This document shows positions 11,283 through 24,335 of a DNA stretch of 64,000 bases, piece by piece. The position numbers and the translations under genes were made by a program. This stretch comes from Durusdinium trenchii. Lineage: Eukaryota; Sar; Dinophyceae; Suessiales; Symbiodiniaceae. Location of the stretch: positions 62,001 through 126,000 of the forward strand of contig CAXAMN010025317.1 of NCBI GenBank assembly GCA_963970005.1, given 5' to 3'. The notes beneath the pieces are model-generated. The model was not told the DNA's origin. It made no database searches and saw only the letters and a list, made by a program, of their open reading frames with translations. Within the stretch, counting starts at the first letter, position 1, and each line of letters begins with the position of its first letter.

Positions 11283-12162
11283 GTGCTTTGCGAGCTTACT
11301 TGACCGTGTCCATGTGGCGCTGCCCGAACTCAGCCCGCAAGGCTTGGCCAATGCCAACAGCTCAGTTGGTGGGCGAATCGATGCCGGGCGAAGCCGGAGA
11401 AACCAAACTTGCAGAGAAAGCTATCACAACATGTCACAACTTGGAACTCGCTTTTCCTGCCAAGGAGATGAGCACGAGCATGTGTAGAGTCTTGGACAAA
11501 TCATAGTTGCTACTTGAAGCGAGTGATCATGGCCTTGAAATCTAGAACTGGGTCCGGGTCCTCAAAAAAAAAGTGGGAACCCATGGCATCCACTGGAGCG
11601 TCTCGGCTCAACGCCGTGTGTGATCTTTTTGTCCCCACCTACCGGGGGCCATTTTTCGGCGCAGCTTGTTCTGCGGGCAGCTTGGCGTGGCAGGCAGACG
11701 GCCCGCACCGACCGACGGGTGGGTCCAGTTCCACCGTGGTTTTCCCGGGCACCGGGACCTCCACACCCCCAACACCGACCCCCAACATCATCGTGTGGCA
11801 CCAGGACCTCCGACAGGTCACCAATTGAGACCTGTTAACAGCCCAACAACCCTCAACTATCGACCTGTTGGAGGGTGCTGGTAGAGGAAAATGCTTTTCG
11901 ATTGGGTCCATTCTCAGGGTCGATGAGTTGGAAGAGTCGGAAGGGTCAGGCCTGAACAGGCTCCGGTGGTGCAGAGCCCCCAAAAGGGGTCCTCCAAATC
12001 TAACGTCACTACGTCGTCCATGCCTCGTAGACTCAGTGCTAAATGCCTATAAGTTCTTCCTCTTAGATCTCTCAGGCCATTTGTTGTCCATGCGGCCCCG
12101 CTTTTGTGCCACTGACGTTTGGGTGTCGAATTGGTGGCGCCTGGTTGGATATCCAAGGCGCC

Positions 12163-12705
12163 ATGTCGCTGGTGGGCGAGAGCAAGAGCCTCTTCCGGAC
12201 CGGAGCGTGGGTTGTCTTCAGAGATGGCGGTTCCACGATGGGAACCTGTAGGGTTTTCATGGCTGCCCCTGGTGTCATCCGACAGTGTAATCTGGCCGTG
12301 AAGAAGTGGTCCTACCCTGTCCTACTGTATGCCAAATTTGGAGAACCGATAGGGGGCCACCCAGCATCGGTACTCGATAGATGCACCATGATGCACCGGC
12401 AACTGCAATAGATACCTCCTATTCTCCATTGGTGGAAGTCCGAACGCGGAATCCTCTATAAATTCATGTACTGCACAGGCAATACACCTCTATATACACG
12501 TGTAAATATCTCAACCCGACTCAACCTGCCGCAAAACCATGGGGGCTCTGCACACAACCACCACCGATGATCTCCTTCTCGGGTCTCCACACGGGCCGAA
12601 CTTCTTTTGGGTGCTGACTCAGTGCTGACCTGTGCTTTTTAGATGGCCTTTTACGATTGAACGGGTCATCAGTGCCCTGCGGGTCATCAGTATGACGGTA
12701 GATAG

Positions 12706-12753
<48 letters not shown>

Positions 12754-14680
12754 ATAGAGATAGATATAGGTATAGGTATAGATATAGATAGGATAGATAT
12801 AGATAGATATAGATAGATAGACAGACATGAATTGGTAGATAGATACGCATGAATGGTTCCCGGCATCAGCCTCTCTATCATTCCCAGTCACTCTCACCTC
12901 ACTCCACGTTTTCTCTTTTGCAGGACCATCATGAGGCTTCACCGGGTCAAGCTGGACCCGGCGATGCGCAGCCTCGGCGACACCTACGCGCGGAAGGAGT
13001 TCCGGCTCCACGCCAAGCCGCAGGTGAGCTAGGGGACCAGTCATTCGGAGGCCACATCGGTGTGGACTTCCGGCCATACTTCGATCAAAGACGACTGAAC
13101 AGGTCTTGAGGACCCAGGTGGTGTCAGGTCTTGGGGCCATGCTGGTGATTTGGTGGTGCGGTGGCACACACTAACCGGGCGATTGGCGCACAGGTGCAGG
13201 AGGCACATAAACAGATGTTCCTCAAGGAATGGAGAGCTTATGTGGCCTCTTGGCAGAGCATGCAGAGCCCCAAGTCCGGATGTTTGGATGGGCAGATTGG
13301 ACACCCAGGGTTTAGATTTTGCACGGCTTTTGTTTCGGTGATGAATGCCAGAGTGCTCTAAAACCCTTGAGACCGAAGGGCCAATGGCATGGTATATGGG
13401 TAGTGATGTTCTTGAGACCACCAACTCAGGCCTTGTGCTTCCTGCAGAAGGCTGTGAACATCCCTCAAAAGCTGCTAATCGTTGGGGCTGCCATTGCGTG
13501 GGCACCAGATTGTTTAACGCTTGAAGACTGCGTTTCGAAGTGAGTCGCGATGGTGCTCACAGTCAACACCCATGACACTCCGTCCAAAACCGGAATTGGT
13601 TTCCATCTCTGTCCCACTCGACTCGAGGACATGGTGAGCTCCCAAGCCACAGTGACAGGCCAGCCGGTTTCGTCCAGGGTGGTCCGAGTTCCGGGCAGCC
13701 GGAGGTCCAGGTTCTGGAGGGCGGTCTCCAAGCAGGGCTTAAGGTCGCCAAGCATTGGGCAACTCTGCTCATCTGGAGAGTGTTGACCGGAAGGTTGGAT
13801 GTGTACATACCTTCGTGACATGACCAGTTGGTGGGAAACATCCCCAGTCTCAGTTTGGGGGACTCATGTTCGTGCAGTCTCATTTTTGCAGAAGCCTTCA
13901 AGTCCCAGACGAGACCTATGGGCCTCAAGTTTGGGGGATGAAACGGTATTGAAAGTCCCACATCCCAAAACCGCTTTTGCCCTGAAAGTCGGCCTACTTC
14001 CACATGCCTCCCGGCTGCCTCCCTTTCTGTGTGGATCCCCTGCTCAAACTGAGCTCCGTCTGACAGGCCAGGAGCTTTCAGAGGAACAGAAGTCCAAGCT
14101 CAACGACCAGCAGAAGGCGTTTGGTCTCCGTCGCACCGTCGCACCAAATCGCATCGATCGCCGGCATAGGCATAGGCAAAGCCCTAGACACACTGGGTAT
14201 AGGCATAGGACACCATAGGTATAGGCATAGGCATAGCCAGAATGTGGGCTTCCCTAGCGATGCATTTTATAACAGCTCCTGCTCCTACTCCTGCTCCTAC
14301 TCAATGCTTTAGACAGCAGAATGCATTCTTGACCCTCACAGGACATGGGCAAACGATTGGGAGCTTTACATGGTTTTCAGGGTCAGGGGATGTCTATTTT
14401 TACCTTTTTCCCCTTTAGCGTGGCCTTTTGGCTAACCACGCTGCACTCATCCGCTGGACTCTCTCTCTCTCTCTCGGTTTCTCTCAGCGACCTGCGGAAC
14501 TGTCCGCAGCACTTGTAGTTCTACCATGTGTGGTGGTTTTCTTGCGGTTTTGCACCCAAAGAACATCAGCAATACTGAAAAACATGCCCATGACACGTGG
14601 CTTTGTCCTTCGCTGGACAGCTTGGAGAGGTGCAGCTGGACAGCTTGGAGAAATCCGCCAAGGCCTTGGGCCAGCAGTGA
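12163..14680 (+). CDS. SDHAF3: Succinate dehydrogenase assembly factor 3 (LYR/ACN9 family)
   Basis: Five exons give a complete 99-residue protein: 12163-12197, 12924-13023, 13194-13257, 14067-14116 and 14630-14680 (TGA at 14678). Exon lengths sum to 300 and all phases match. The N-terminus has KSLFRTIMRLHRV, the LYR-type motif of the Complex1_LYR family, followed by SLGDTYARKEFRLH, the SDHAF3/ACN9 signature (SLGDxYxxxEFxxH in the human protein as I recall it), then EAHKQMFLKEWRAY and a charged C-terminal helix. SDHAF3 acts in the mitochondrial matrix in maturation of the iron-sulfur subunit of succinate dehydrogenase. It is shorter than the roughly 125-residue human protein. Donors are GA, GT, GC and GC. 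At intron 1, GACC occurs at both boundaries. An AG at 12156-12157, just upstream of the ATG, could be the trans-splice acceptor. No separate presequence is apparent. Confidence 0.85.
12697..12850. repeat. (GATA)n/(GA)n microsatellite in SDHAF3 intron 1
   Basis: Runs of GATA, GA and ATAG with interruptions. The minus strand is open across it and reads as serine/tyrosine/leucine repeats, which is an artefact of the repeat. Confidence 0.9.
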
Positions 14681-15575
14681 GCAGCTCCCGACACTCGCTT
14701 CGCCCCTTGCCGCCCCTTGCCGCCGGGTGAGCCAGTGGGCCGGACAGCCGAACAGCCGGTGATGGTGCTGTGCACAGTGCCGCCAGTGGAGTCAGAGAGT
14801 TTCACCCAAATAGCTCACCGAGCCGAGCGAGCTCAAACACCCCAGTGGTTGCGCTAAACAAAGCCAGCGCGTGCAGGAGCTGAAAGGAATCGACCGAACG
14901 GGTCCTGTACTTCTTAGGCCTTATCGATGAGATTTGGGCGATGTATTACATTCAAATCAGTGTCAAGTCAGTGTGGAGGATGTTTCGGAGATCACTACCG
15001 AATCAGCGTGTTCTACTGGGAGTGCAGTGGTTTCTCGGGCCATGCCCGGGCCATGATGGGCGAAGAACGAAGTTTGGAACCAGTAGGATGAAGGATGATC
15101 TCAGAGAGCGCAGTCCCAATGCTGCTGGGCGTCATGTGGCTACATGAACATGATGTTGTGCAGTGTTTCCTGTTGTAGGTCATGTAGCTCACTTTAATTT
15201 TTCTCAGCTACGCCGCCATCCCTGGCCCGAAGCTGTTTTTTTTGGAAGTTTCATGCCACTAAACAAGCAGCTTCCTTTTTCCTGCGCATCGATCCTACTA
15301 TGTGATAGGTCATAGCACTGACAGCATCCTAACCCGAGGCAGAGAAGCAATTGAAACTGACACAGTGAGAGCATCAAGAATCAAGATCTTTTGGATTCTT
15401 TTGGTCCATCTTTGGTGAAGGAATATCCACAAGCCAAGCTTTTTTGCTCTTCACCAGGCATGCCGGTGAATTGACCCACACCGTCATGTCCCACCAGCAT
15501 ACTATCTAAGATTCTCCCGCTAGCCAGGGCAAAGAACACAGTTGTCCTCCACTTCAAATCGACTGATACGCTGTC

Positions 15576-15840
15576 ATGCCGGCGCGCAATCGGAGAAGAG
15601 GCGCTGGCGACCAAGGACGAGGAAGCCAAGGCAGAGGAGGCCAAGGTCGAGGAAACCAAGGCCAGGAGCATTTTCACTGTGCATTGGTCTCTGGTTTGTA
15701 GATTCTATGCCATAGAAGGATCTCAGAAGCAGATCATCCGGTCCCAACCTGGTAGTTATATAGTTGCGCCTGCGTCGGTCTTTCTGCCGAGGCCGAGGCA
15801 GAGGAAGGGGCGATCCGCAACAGGGGCCAGGCAGGGAACG
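15576..15840 (+). CDS. Arginine/glycine-rich N-terminal exons (putative)
   Basis: ATG at 15576 opens MPARNRRRGAGDQGRGSQGR and continues with GQGRG repeats to 15660, where an AAG|GC donor follows in phase 1. An acceptor AG at 15790-15791 leads to a phase-compatible exon that reads GRGRGRGDPQQG. RG-rich segments commonly bind RNA. Another frame of the first exon reads glutamate/lysine/alanine repeats (EEAKAEEAKVEETK), so frame choice rests on the ATG and on the matched phase. It may be the 5' end of the WD40 gene or a separate small gene. Confidence 0.38.
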
Positions 15841-15873
15841 GAGTGGTTTTCCTCATTACCTTCATGCCGCAAG

Positions 15874-15985
15874 TACTCTCCCTGGAAAGTAACATGGAAG
15901 TGGAGTTCACCAACTGTTTGTAGTGGATTTCATGGTCTTCCTTTCGGGGCCATTCTCCACTTCCATGTTAGTTCCAGGGAGTGTA
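15874..15985. repeat. Hairpin-forming inverted repeat (MITE-like)
   Basis: Arms of about 32 bp at 15874-15905 and 15955-15985, sharing CTCCCTGGAA and AACATGGAAGTGGAG, with about 49 bp between. Related fragments with TACACTCCC seem to occur near 4860 and 5482. It is non-coding. Confidence 0.7.
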
Positions 15986-16394
15986 TATACTCTATACTTC
16001 TCAACAAGACTCGGGGCCAGGTTACTCAAACGAGTCGAGCGAGCCTTGTTCTTTGTTCAGTCACCTCCCCATGGATGTGTTCGGAGATGTACTACGTACG
16101 CACAGCGCAGCAGCGTAGAACAACTTATGCCTGAGACAAACCAGGTGCCTGATTGTCGAGGGCCTGTTGCTTGCTTGCAGGCGTTGTGAGGAAGAAAAGT
16201 TACAAGCCCAAAGGACAGGGCTGGCAGCTTGGTTCTCTTGCACCTGGCTGGCATATTCGAAGGTATTTTCTCAGCTGATTTTTTTGCAAGCCCCTTCTCC
16301 CCCATCAGCTCCTTGCTGTGATGCACTGCCCTTGGTCCGGCACATTGTACCGCAGGACCCGCCCGCAACAAGACCAGCCCCCCCACGCGTTCCG

Positions 16395-19300
16395 CGGCGC
16401 GGCGGAACGCGGAGAAGCGCAGCGGGCGGCGGGATCCGCGGGATCCGCGGGGGGGCGGCAGTGCCCAACTCTGTGCAGACTGAGGTGAGTGGCTTGGCCC
16501 AGGTGGTACAGTAGGAGCGATCGGACGCCACGAACGGGGCTCCTGGCCTTACTAGGAGCAAGGATGCTACTAGGAGCAAGGGGCATCGCTACTAGTATAC
16601 AATAAGAAGCTTTTTAAGCGGGGAATATGGGTCAGCAAAAAAGCAAACGTAAGGCTTTAATGGGGTAGCTACTGGTGCGTGAACCTGTCAGCAAGTGAGA
16701 TGGACCGATTGATGATACAGAATGGGTTAGCCCGGGGTAGCTGAAAAAGAAAAGACACATCAGATGTCTGAGTCGAGGTCCGAGTCACCTTCTTTTTCTG
16801 GTCAGGCCCTGGTCTGCTCGTGCAGAGTGCAGAGCCTGGACATATGAACAGCGAACCTCAGGTCACCACCCAGTGGCTGGAATATCTCCCACCACTTGAC
16901 ATCAAGATCATCAAGCACATGCCACTATAGTCATCCTATTAGCTTGAGTCTATTCCATCAACAGTCCCGACAGACTCTTGATTCAGAACTCCCCCCCCGA
17001 CTCTCGACCCCCTTCGTGGCCGCCGCAGCGCCGAACGCCCGGTGTCTTCTTCGTCTTGTTCCGGTTGGATCCCCTTGGATCCCCAACCCCACCCGGGTGA
17101 CGTGTGGGCTTGCTTCTGCCCGGGCTTCGTCCCTGCTGGGCCTTCCCACGCCTTCAGGAGAGGATGGGATGTTTCGGCACTCGGAGATCACGGGGGCGCA
17201 CAAGGACGCGGTGATGTCGGTGGTCATGGCGGCCGACTGCATCTACACCGCTTCGCGGGATAAGACTTTGAAGAGGCGGAGTGAGATTGGTTTTGGAGAC
17301 GGAGATGGAGATGAGAGAAAACATGAGAAAACTGACGCACACACACAGATAGATAATGATAGATAAATAAATGAATATAATATGTAGAGAAATAAATAGA
17401 TAGATAGATATACTAGGAGAATTTATTTCAGGTGAGGTGGGGTCTTGGCCCCCTGTGAGGTGGAAGGTGAACGTCGGCGCCTCCGGGAAGTTCGAGCTCC
17501 AACCGGAGCGACCTGGGCAACGCGCGCAATGCGCGGCGGTGGTGGGGTGGGTAGTGGTCCAGTCGTCAAGCAGTTCAGGAATTCGGGCGGTCTTTCTCAA
17601 GGCAACCATTGAGGGAGACTCAGATCGCACAAACATGTATATACAAACCTTAAGTGGGGAGTTCCTATCGATGCCCAGGTTCTGATATGTCCTATATGTG
17701 ATATGTCCATCAGGTTGTGGGGCAGATTTGGCTTTGTTACTACTTGCAACTTTTGTCGGAGTTGGGTCAAGGTGAAAGCCCAGGCCAATGATGCTTGGGC
17801 CCAGTCTTCTTTTGGTCTTTTGTCTTTGTTCCTTTGGTGACTTTGCTGACGACGCCTGCTGCGCATGAACTGTCTAGAGTCTAGAGACTAGGCACTTCTT
17901 CAGATGGTTAAGTGCGATTGAATGATTCAGCAAAGCAATGTGCGTTGCCCATGAGCATGTCGATATAGGAAGGTCTTAATTCATGAGGACCGTGGTTTGA
18001 GCTTGCTTCTTGCTGCTTCCAGAGCCAAGGCATTTTTTTGTACGTTGGTGGCCACGCATCCCCCACTTCTCAGCTTCCAAATGCCAAAGTGGATTTTGTG
18101 TCTTTTTGCTTCTCGGCTCAGGTTAGAGGTGCCTTTGGGCGAGGTCTGTTGGTGCCTTATCAGTGCTGGAGACTGGCTCTTCTGTGGCCTGGGCGATGGC
18201 AACATCAAGGCGATCCGTCGGCCGAGAAAGCAACCGCGTTTGTGCGACTTGAAAACTAGTACCACTAGAACATACCCCGGAAACAAGCCACCTGCGAAAC
18301 ACGCAAACTCACAGCAGAGAGTCAGAGAGAGTTCCTTCTTCCATTCTTTGCGTTCTCATGCTTTCCCCCTGATGGTTGGGCCAAAGCTTGCGGCCGTTTT
18401 TTGTTTTTCATGTGGGGTGCACGACCGGCCTCCAGAATAGAAACTGATGGCGGATGGCAGCTGCCTCTAGCCCACCAACGGGGTCTCCCGCAGGGCTTCA
18501 TGAAGTCGGGACAGCAGACGGTGCTGAGCGGCCACCAGAAGCGGGTCTCCTGTGGCGCGGAGCCATCCGGTGTTCGGTTGCCCCCTCCCCTATGCCAATG
18601 ACCCCAAAAGGAACGAGAAACACGGTGACCCATTGGAGCCGCATTTGTTTGGGCCGCTGTTGGACTTTCTGAGGTTTGGATTGGCTTTGAACACTTCTGA
18701 GGAAGGAGGGGTAGTCCACGAGCAGGGTATGGTGTGTTGGTCGGTTCATCTGTGCCTTATCATCTCTTATTTTCATTTATATTTCATGGCGTGATATTTT
18801 TTCTCTACAATGGATTTTAAGGAGCTGAAGATTCCACGATGTTTGGCCCACGGTGGAGCCTTTTTTGGGATGCCAGCGAGGGGAAAACAAGAGACCCGAA
18901 CACATCAAAATTCGAACCACCAGTTTCCAGGATGAACAGTTTCAAGTTTAGATGTGGCACCTGGCGATCAATCACCCAGGCAGACTGCACCAATCTGCAC
19001 CAGCTTGAAATACATTGAGATACGTCAGCGCCTATAGCCTTATCCCCCCTCCCAAATCACACTTTCGGGGGACACGCCAAGCTTTTTAGCTTTTGCGAGC
19101 CAAAAGCCAGTACAAGTTTCTGCTGGATGGGCCGGTGCCTTCTTTCAAAGAATGTGACATGTGCCTTTGCTTTATAGCCCCGAGTCAAGCCGAAAAATCA
19201 GCACCCCCGGATGGTCACCACCTTCCCATAAGCCGTCGCTCAACGCCGAGGTTTGATGACCCATCAGCACGTGCTCTTGTCCGGCGCATCGGACGGCGCG

Positions 19301-22300
19301 GTGAGATGCTGGCAAATGAACCCCCACACCACGACATTTGAATGACGCTCGTCGGTTCGTTTTTCAGGGGTGTACTGTACAGACCCATGGGCGAACGAGT
19401 GGAGTGCGCACCTGGTTTCAGAAAGCCCGAAGGGATCAAGACCAATGAAGCCCTTGGCACTTCTGGCCACTCTGTTTGAAGCCCGGGGCGGCGGATCGAT
19501 GATCCACCCCCTCCTCTGCCACCTTCCCTACTGGGCACCTCGGGCTTTCGCACCTCCAAATGCGGAGTCTTGACGTCCGCACTCCTTCCCCCGTCCTTCT
19601 CCTAAACGCCGGAGGCGACCCCCCAACACACCGACGCCCCCCTCGGCGGGGTGGACGTGCGCCGAAGCCGACGCTTCGACGCCACGACCTCATGGGATTT
19701 TGGCAGCGAAGGCACGCATGGGATCTCCGAGGGCATCTCGGGCAGCGTGACCGCGCTGGCGGTGCTCGGCGAGGGCTTGTGGGTGGGTGGCAGCTCAGGC
19801 TTGGCCTTGGCCCCTCGCTTGGGCATGTACTGAATTCCGGCGCGTGTGGCAGGATCATTCCAGTAAGGATAGGGAGATGTGGTTTGCTTTGGTTGGCGAA
19901 CATGGCTTTCTTTGTCTGAGCTCAAGGGGCTGTGTGTGGGAGGAGTGGGTGAGATGGCTGGGGTGCGTGGATATGGCGTGGCACTGTAGTGCCTCCTTTT
20001 CTTGGTTTCGTTTGGATATGGCGTGGGGGTCCAAGGGCCGCTTTGAAGGGTGTCTACATTGACTTCGTTGCAGGGGCAAAAAGTTGGGTTTTGTATCGTG
20101 GGGCAGTTGACATTGCTCTTAGAAACGGGCCACTCCAGCGCAGGAGTCCAAGCACCGGTTCAGGCGAGTAGGAAGCTACTCAGACTTCCCAGATGGAGGA
20201 ACTGATGGAAGAAATCCCGCACTGTCCAAGCAGTAGGGCCAGTTGGGATTAGGAAGACCATGCAGGGGCACCACGGCGCGTTTTTCTTCTTTTTTTTCAC
20301 CTGTACTCCGCTGAAAAGACCTTCGATTCACCACGTGTAGCAGTGTAGCAGCTAGCAGTCAGCAGCAGTAGTAGCTTCAGCAGCGGGGTCAGGGCCTCAA
20401 GAGGCGGGGAGTGGGGGACTTGCTTCACCGGGACCTTCACCCCCACTGCCCACTGCGTGCCATGAGGCCTACGGATGGCAAAAGCCAAGGTTTCAAATCA
20501 TCTTCCAAGCTAGTTGTCCCTCCACCCTCCTGAGGTTGAGCTGGCCACACTGAAGGTGGTGAAGCAGTTGAACCCTCGCAAGTTCGTTGCAGGCGAATGA
20601 TGTTGTGCACCTTGCTGGGTTGGTGGGCAGGGGATGGAGGTATCTTGTACCTTGGGCAACGCACGTTGAGCTTGAGGCACATCGGTGGCGCTTAATTCTT
20701 TTTTTTGGGGTTTTTGCAAAACCCGTCGTGTTAGCAAGTGCGCTTCAGCAATCTTCAATCTTATAACTTGTGGGGCATCCTCCCGTCTTGTGCTCGGAAG
20801 CTTTCACTCACAACTCCATAACTACTGGCACCGGGAGAGGCCACCATTGGCCTCCACGGCCTCCACTCCAGCCTACAGGCTCCGGAAACTGGCCCCCATC
20901 GGTTCCAGGCCTCTTGCAGTTTGAAGGGCACATGTGTCCTGGCTCGTCGGTGCTGCTCGCAGCCCCACCAGGGCTGCGAGCGAGCCCGAGATGGAGAGAC
21001 AGACCGTTGGGAAACGTTGGGAGGCAGACGTATGGACTTGTGTTGATTTGTCCCAGGCCCCTTAGGGGCCTCCATCAAGCGTTTGAAAAAGTCTAATCAG
21101 AAAAGCCCTCAATCAAGCGTTTGAAGCAGTCTTGTTCAACCTCCTCCATAACTCTAATCATCTAATCATATGGAGGATCTTCTGGCCACATGACTCAGAC
21201 AACCTCCTGAACGTCACCTGGTCGTTATTTGTGCCAACTGTCCTGTGGAAAGATTTCACGATGTGATTTAATTGAAAAGTCAGGTGTCCATCTGTTCTCA
21301 ACCCCCTCTGCCAGCACCCTCCAACAGGTCACCACCTGCGACTTGTTAAGTCTGCAAAAGCCACCATTTCGGAGACCTGTCAAGTCTGGGTCCTGGTGCA
21401 TCGCTCCACCCCTTCAGGATTGTGGTCTACGCTGATGGCAGCATTTGCATCTTCGATGGCTTGGGCGGCCTGAAGCACCAGCAGCCGGCGCTGCCGGCGG
21501 GGCCCGTGCTTTGCATCGCTCCCCGGCAGCGTTTGGGCCATCGACCCCGGGCATCGCTCCAAGAGGGCGGCTGGGAGGCTTGGGTCCATGGGGTGCCTTG
21601 CTGGGTGCTGTGTGGTTCTTGGGGCTTGGTGCGGGTGGTTTTGGGACCGAAGTAGGGAATCAAATGTAGATCAGGTAGACGTTTTGCACTTGAAGCTAAA
21701 CCATGTTCAGCAAGGATTTGTGCGTGCTCGATGCTCGCGATATATCCGTTCCTTTTCGGGCTCAGGGGCATATGATGACATAATACTAAATATGTACATG
21801 CAGTCTTAGCTGCCTGGTTACTTACGTTTTGTGCTTTCGAACCTTTGCCGCTGGTGTAGCTGCTAGATATATGCTTGGTCTCTTGGACAATCCGGAGTCG
21901 AGCCACCCTGGGGTTTAGGATCAAAACGTACCCTGGATGGCCGCCCGCCGAACACGGAAGACGACATGGTCAGACAGAACCACGAGGACTTCACTCGAGA
22001 TTTCAGGGTCGGTGGGCTTCACTTCCCTCCCAACTGGTGCACCAGCGACCGGTGCATGGCCGAGGCCGGCCTCGAATCCGGTCCAAGGGTGCTGTGCGGC
22101 CATGCGAGCCTTGGTAGAGACACTGAGAGACACAAGTGGCTTCTTGACCGGCACGGGGCTGGTCATTTGATGTGGCAGCCGATGATTTGAGTGCCAGATG
22201 TGGTCATGATTTCAAGGAACATGAATGAACTCATGATTTGGATTGATTGGGATTCTTTTGTAATTACTCTTTGTGGTACTTTCGGGCCAGTGCATTTAGT

Positions 22301-23925
22301 AGTGCCGCCGACTGCCGAGCTGCAGCTGAAGTGTTCGAGATCTCGTCCAAGCCGCCCCGCGATCCGATCTCGTCGTTCGGACCAACCACGTCATGGCGGA
22401 CGTGGAAGATGGCAAAGCATCGGAACTGCTGCTGGGGGCTGGAACCGAACAGGCCCGGAACTCGGAACTCGGAACTCGCCTGCCTTTCGATGGGTTTTCT
22501 CCCTTCCCCCCCCACCGACCCAAAAGCGCCGCACAGGTCGCATACACGGCCACCCGGCGCTGAATGTCTTAGTGGACTGGGGGCGAAACTTCGGGTTCTT
22601 CGGGTTTGGGGCGTCCGATGGATGTCAGGTTTTTCTTGTCGGATTGTGCAGGTTTTGACCTCTCATCATCTGGACAAGAGTTGGGAGGAGTTGAAAAAAC
22701 CTCCTAAGGAGTCCAATGCATTTGGTCCACCTGAGCCTAAAGAGTTACTGTAGGCCGCAACACCGGCGACACCCCACGTGTGTTGGTCGGATATTGGTCG
22801 ATGGAAGGCGCGAACATCTCCATGGGACACTCTCCGCAGTCCTTACCTCGCAGCAGACCGGTCCTGCGGGGCATTCCACCACTGCAACCGTGTGCCGAGC
22901 GGAGAGCCACGGAGAGGGCCGGAGGCGAAGGATGCCTTCGGAGGGCTCGGCATGCGAAGGCATGCGAAGGATGCGTCCGACTCGTGCGACTCCTATGGGG
23001 AATTGGTTAGGGAAAGCTTCACACCCCTTCTTGTTACCTGACATCCCTCACTCACTCAGCTGCGTGAATCTCTTCCTCAGCTGAGGCCAAAGGGGATGAC
23101 AGCATGATGGATTTGCTCCGGCACTTCTTCACCCGCGGCCACGATGGCCGCGTGACCTGCGTGGATGCCTCGGCGGCGGCGGACTTCGTGGTGAGCGGTG
23201 GCGTGGACTACACGGTGAGGACCGCGGCGGCGGCACGGGGTGGTGGTCGGTCTGCAGGCCCCTTCAAGCGGTGCCTGCAAGGTGCAAGTGCTGCAAGGGT
23301 TGACCAGATCATGTAAACTCTTGACTTCTTGATCAGCATCCACCAGCTCAAGGACCCAGCGATTTTTTTGCCAGTGTTCCGCACGTAGACCAAAGACCAC
23401 GAACGCCGGTAGACTCGCCCCAGTCTCCCGGTCCCGTGTGACGTGTCCCACCCCGCCCTTTGTGCCACAAGCGACGGTCTGTATGGCACGGAAGTCCGGC
23501 ACGGCAGTCCGGCGCGCGACTTGTCCGTTTCGGTTGGGGTTGCCAGGATTTTTGGAGAGAGCGTAGGCCATACCGGTTTGCGTTTGTGGGGCTTGTTGTG
23601 GCGTTGATTTCGGAAGAACATTTGAGAAGAACCAAAACACAAACTGAACCATGACTTATGGTACTAATAAAGACTAATTAGTAGTGGGAGCTCGCTCTGT
23701 GTGCGTTTCCCATGCCACTGCTTTGCGTTGTCTCCTTCTTTCAGATCTTTCAGGTCTTTCGGGTCGCTGTCGAACACGTTGAATCAGTACAGAAGCGCAT
23801 GGTGCGCACGCGAGGCATATGATGAGGCTTAGGATGCGGCATAGCTGATGGTTGCACTCCTCAAATTCGGTAGGATTTGGAAATATGATGTGGTGCACGC
23901 CTCCTACGACTTGTTCGCCATTTTG
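16395..23925 (+). CDS. Large WD40-repeat protein, 5' section
   Basis: Exons read in order: about 16395-16484 (VPNSVQTE), 17163-17275 (GAHKDAVMSVV...YTASRDKTLKR), 17460-17510, 18129-18209 (GEVCWCLISAGDWLFCGLGD), 18494-18554 (QQTVLSGHQKRVSC), 19251-19339 (HVLLSGASDGAVRCWQMN), 19615-19790 (GSVTALAVLGEGLWVGG), 21418-21530 (IVVYADGSICIFDGLGGLK), 23081-23219 (RGHDGRVTCVDASA...SGGVDYTVR) and 23874-23925 (IWKYDVVHASYDLFAIL). The GH...SGxxDxTVRxW pattern recurs, as in WD40 beta-propellers, which act as protein-docking platforms. Phases agree at most junctions; for example 23219|23874 joins to DYTVRIWKYD through a GA donor, and 18554|19251 joins through a GC donor. The first exon and initiator codon are not established, and at least one exon between 19.8 and 21.4 kb is missing. 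A further WD40-like reading near 22320-22400 is uncertain. Confidence 0.78.
17340..17422. repeat. (GATA)n/(AAAT)n microsatellite
   Basis: Interrupted ACAG/GATA/AAATA tandem units within an intron of the WD40 gene, ending shortly before the exon at 17460. Confidence 0.85.
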
Positions 23926-24305
23926 GTGCAAAGCCCCCCCGGAGCCCTTGGCCGAGAAGCCCAAGGGCTGTTGCGGCACGCTTTGGGAGGCTCAGATTGC
24001 AATGGCATGGTGGGGCATGGTGGGGCTTCAAATCATGAACACCGTATTATGGCAGCTTAGGACTATCATATGACATCATGGACCCTCACATACGACTCAT
24101 GACCACCGTTACAAGGAGCGAAGGTGGCCCAAACGTGTTGACCACCTTGACCCTCCATGTTGAGCGGAAAACGGTTTCCGGGAACGAACGATGTTGATGT
24201 TGATCGCTGCGAATCGCTGGCGAACGTCGAGCGGCTCGCTGGAAGGTGAACCTTCGCCCCCCCCCGTCCATCGCTTTCCTCCATGGATCTCGGGATTGGT
24301 ATATG

Positions 24306-24335
24306 CATACATACATACATACATACATACATACA
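24306..24335. repeat. (CATA)n tract abutting the 5' end of the retrotransposon
   Basis: About seven CATA units end exactly where the spliced leader begins. The same unit forms the retrotransposon's 3' tail (31948-32070). The tract is either the insertion target or the tail of an older element upstream. Confidence 0.9.

Noticed and set aside
12619..13167. Minus-strand 182-codon frame with SIYLSIYLS repeats
   Set aside because: It is produced by the (GATA)n tract and lies opposite the SDHAF3 exon 12924-13023.
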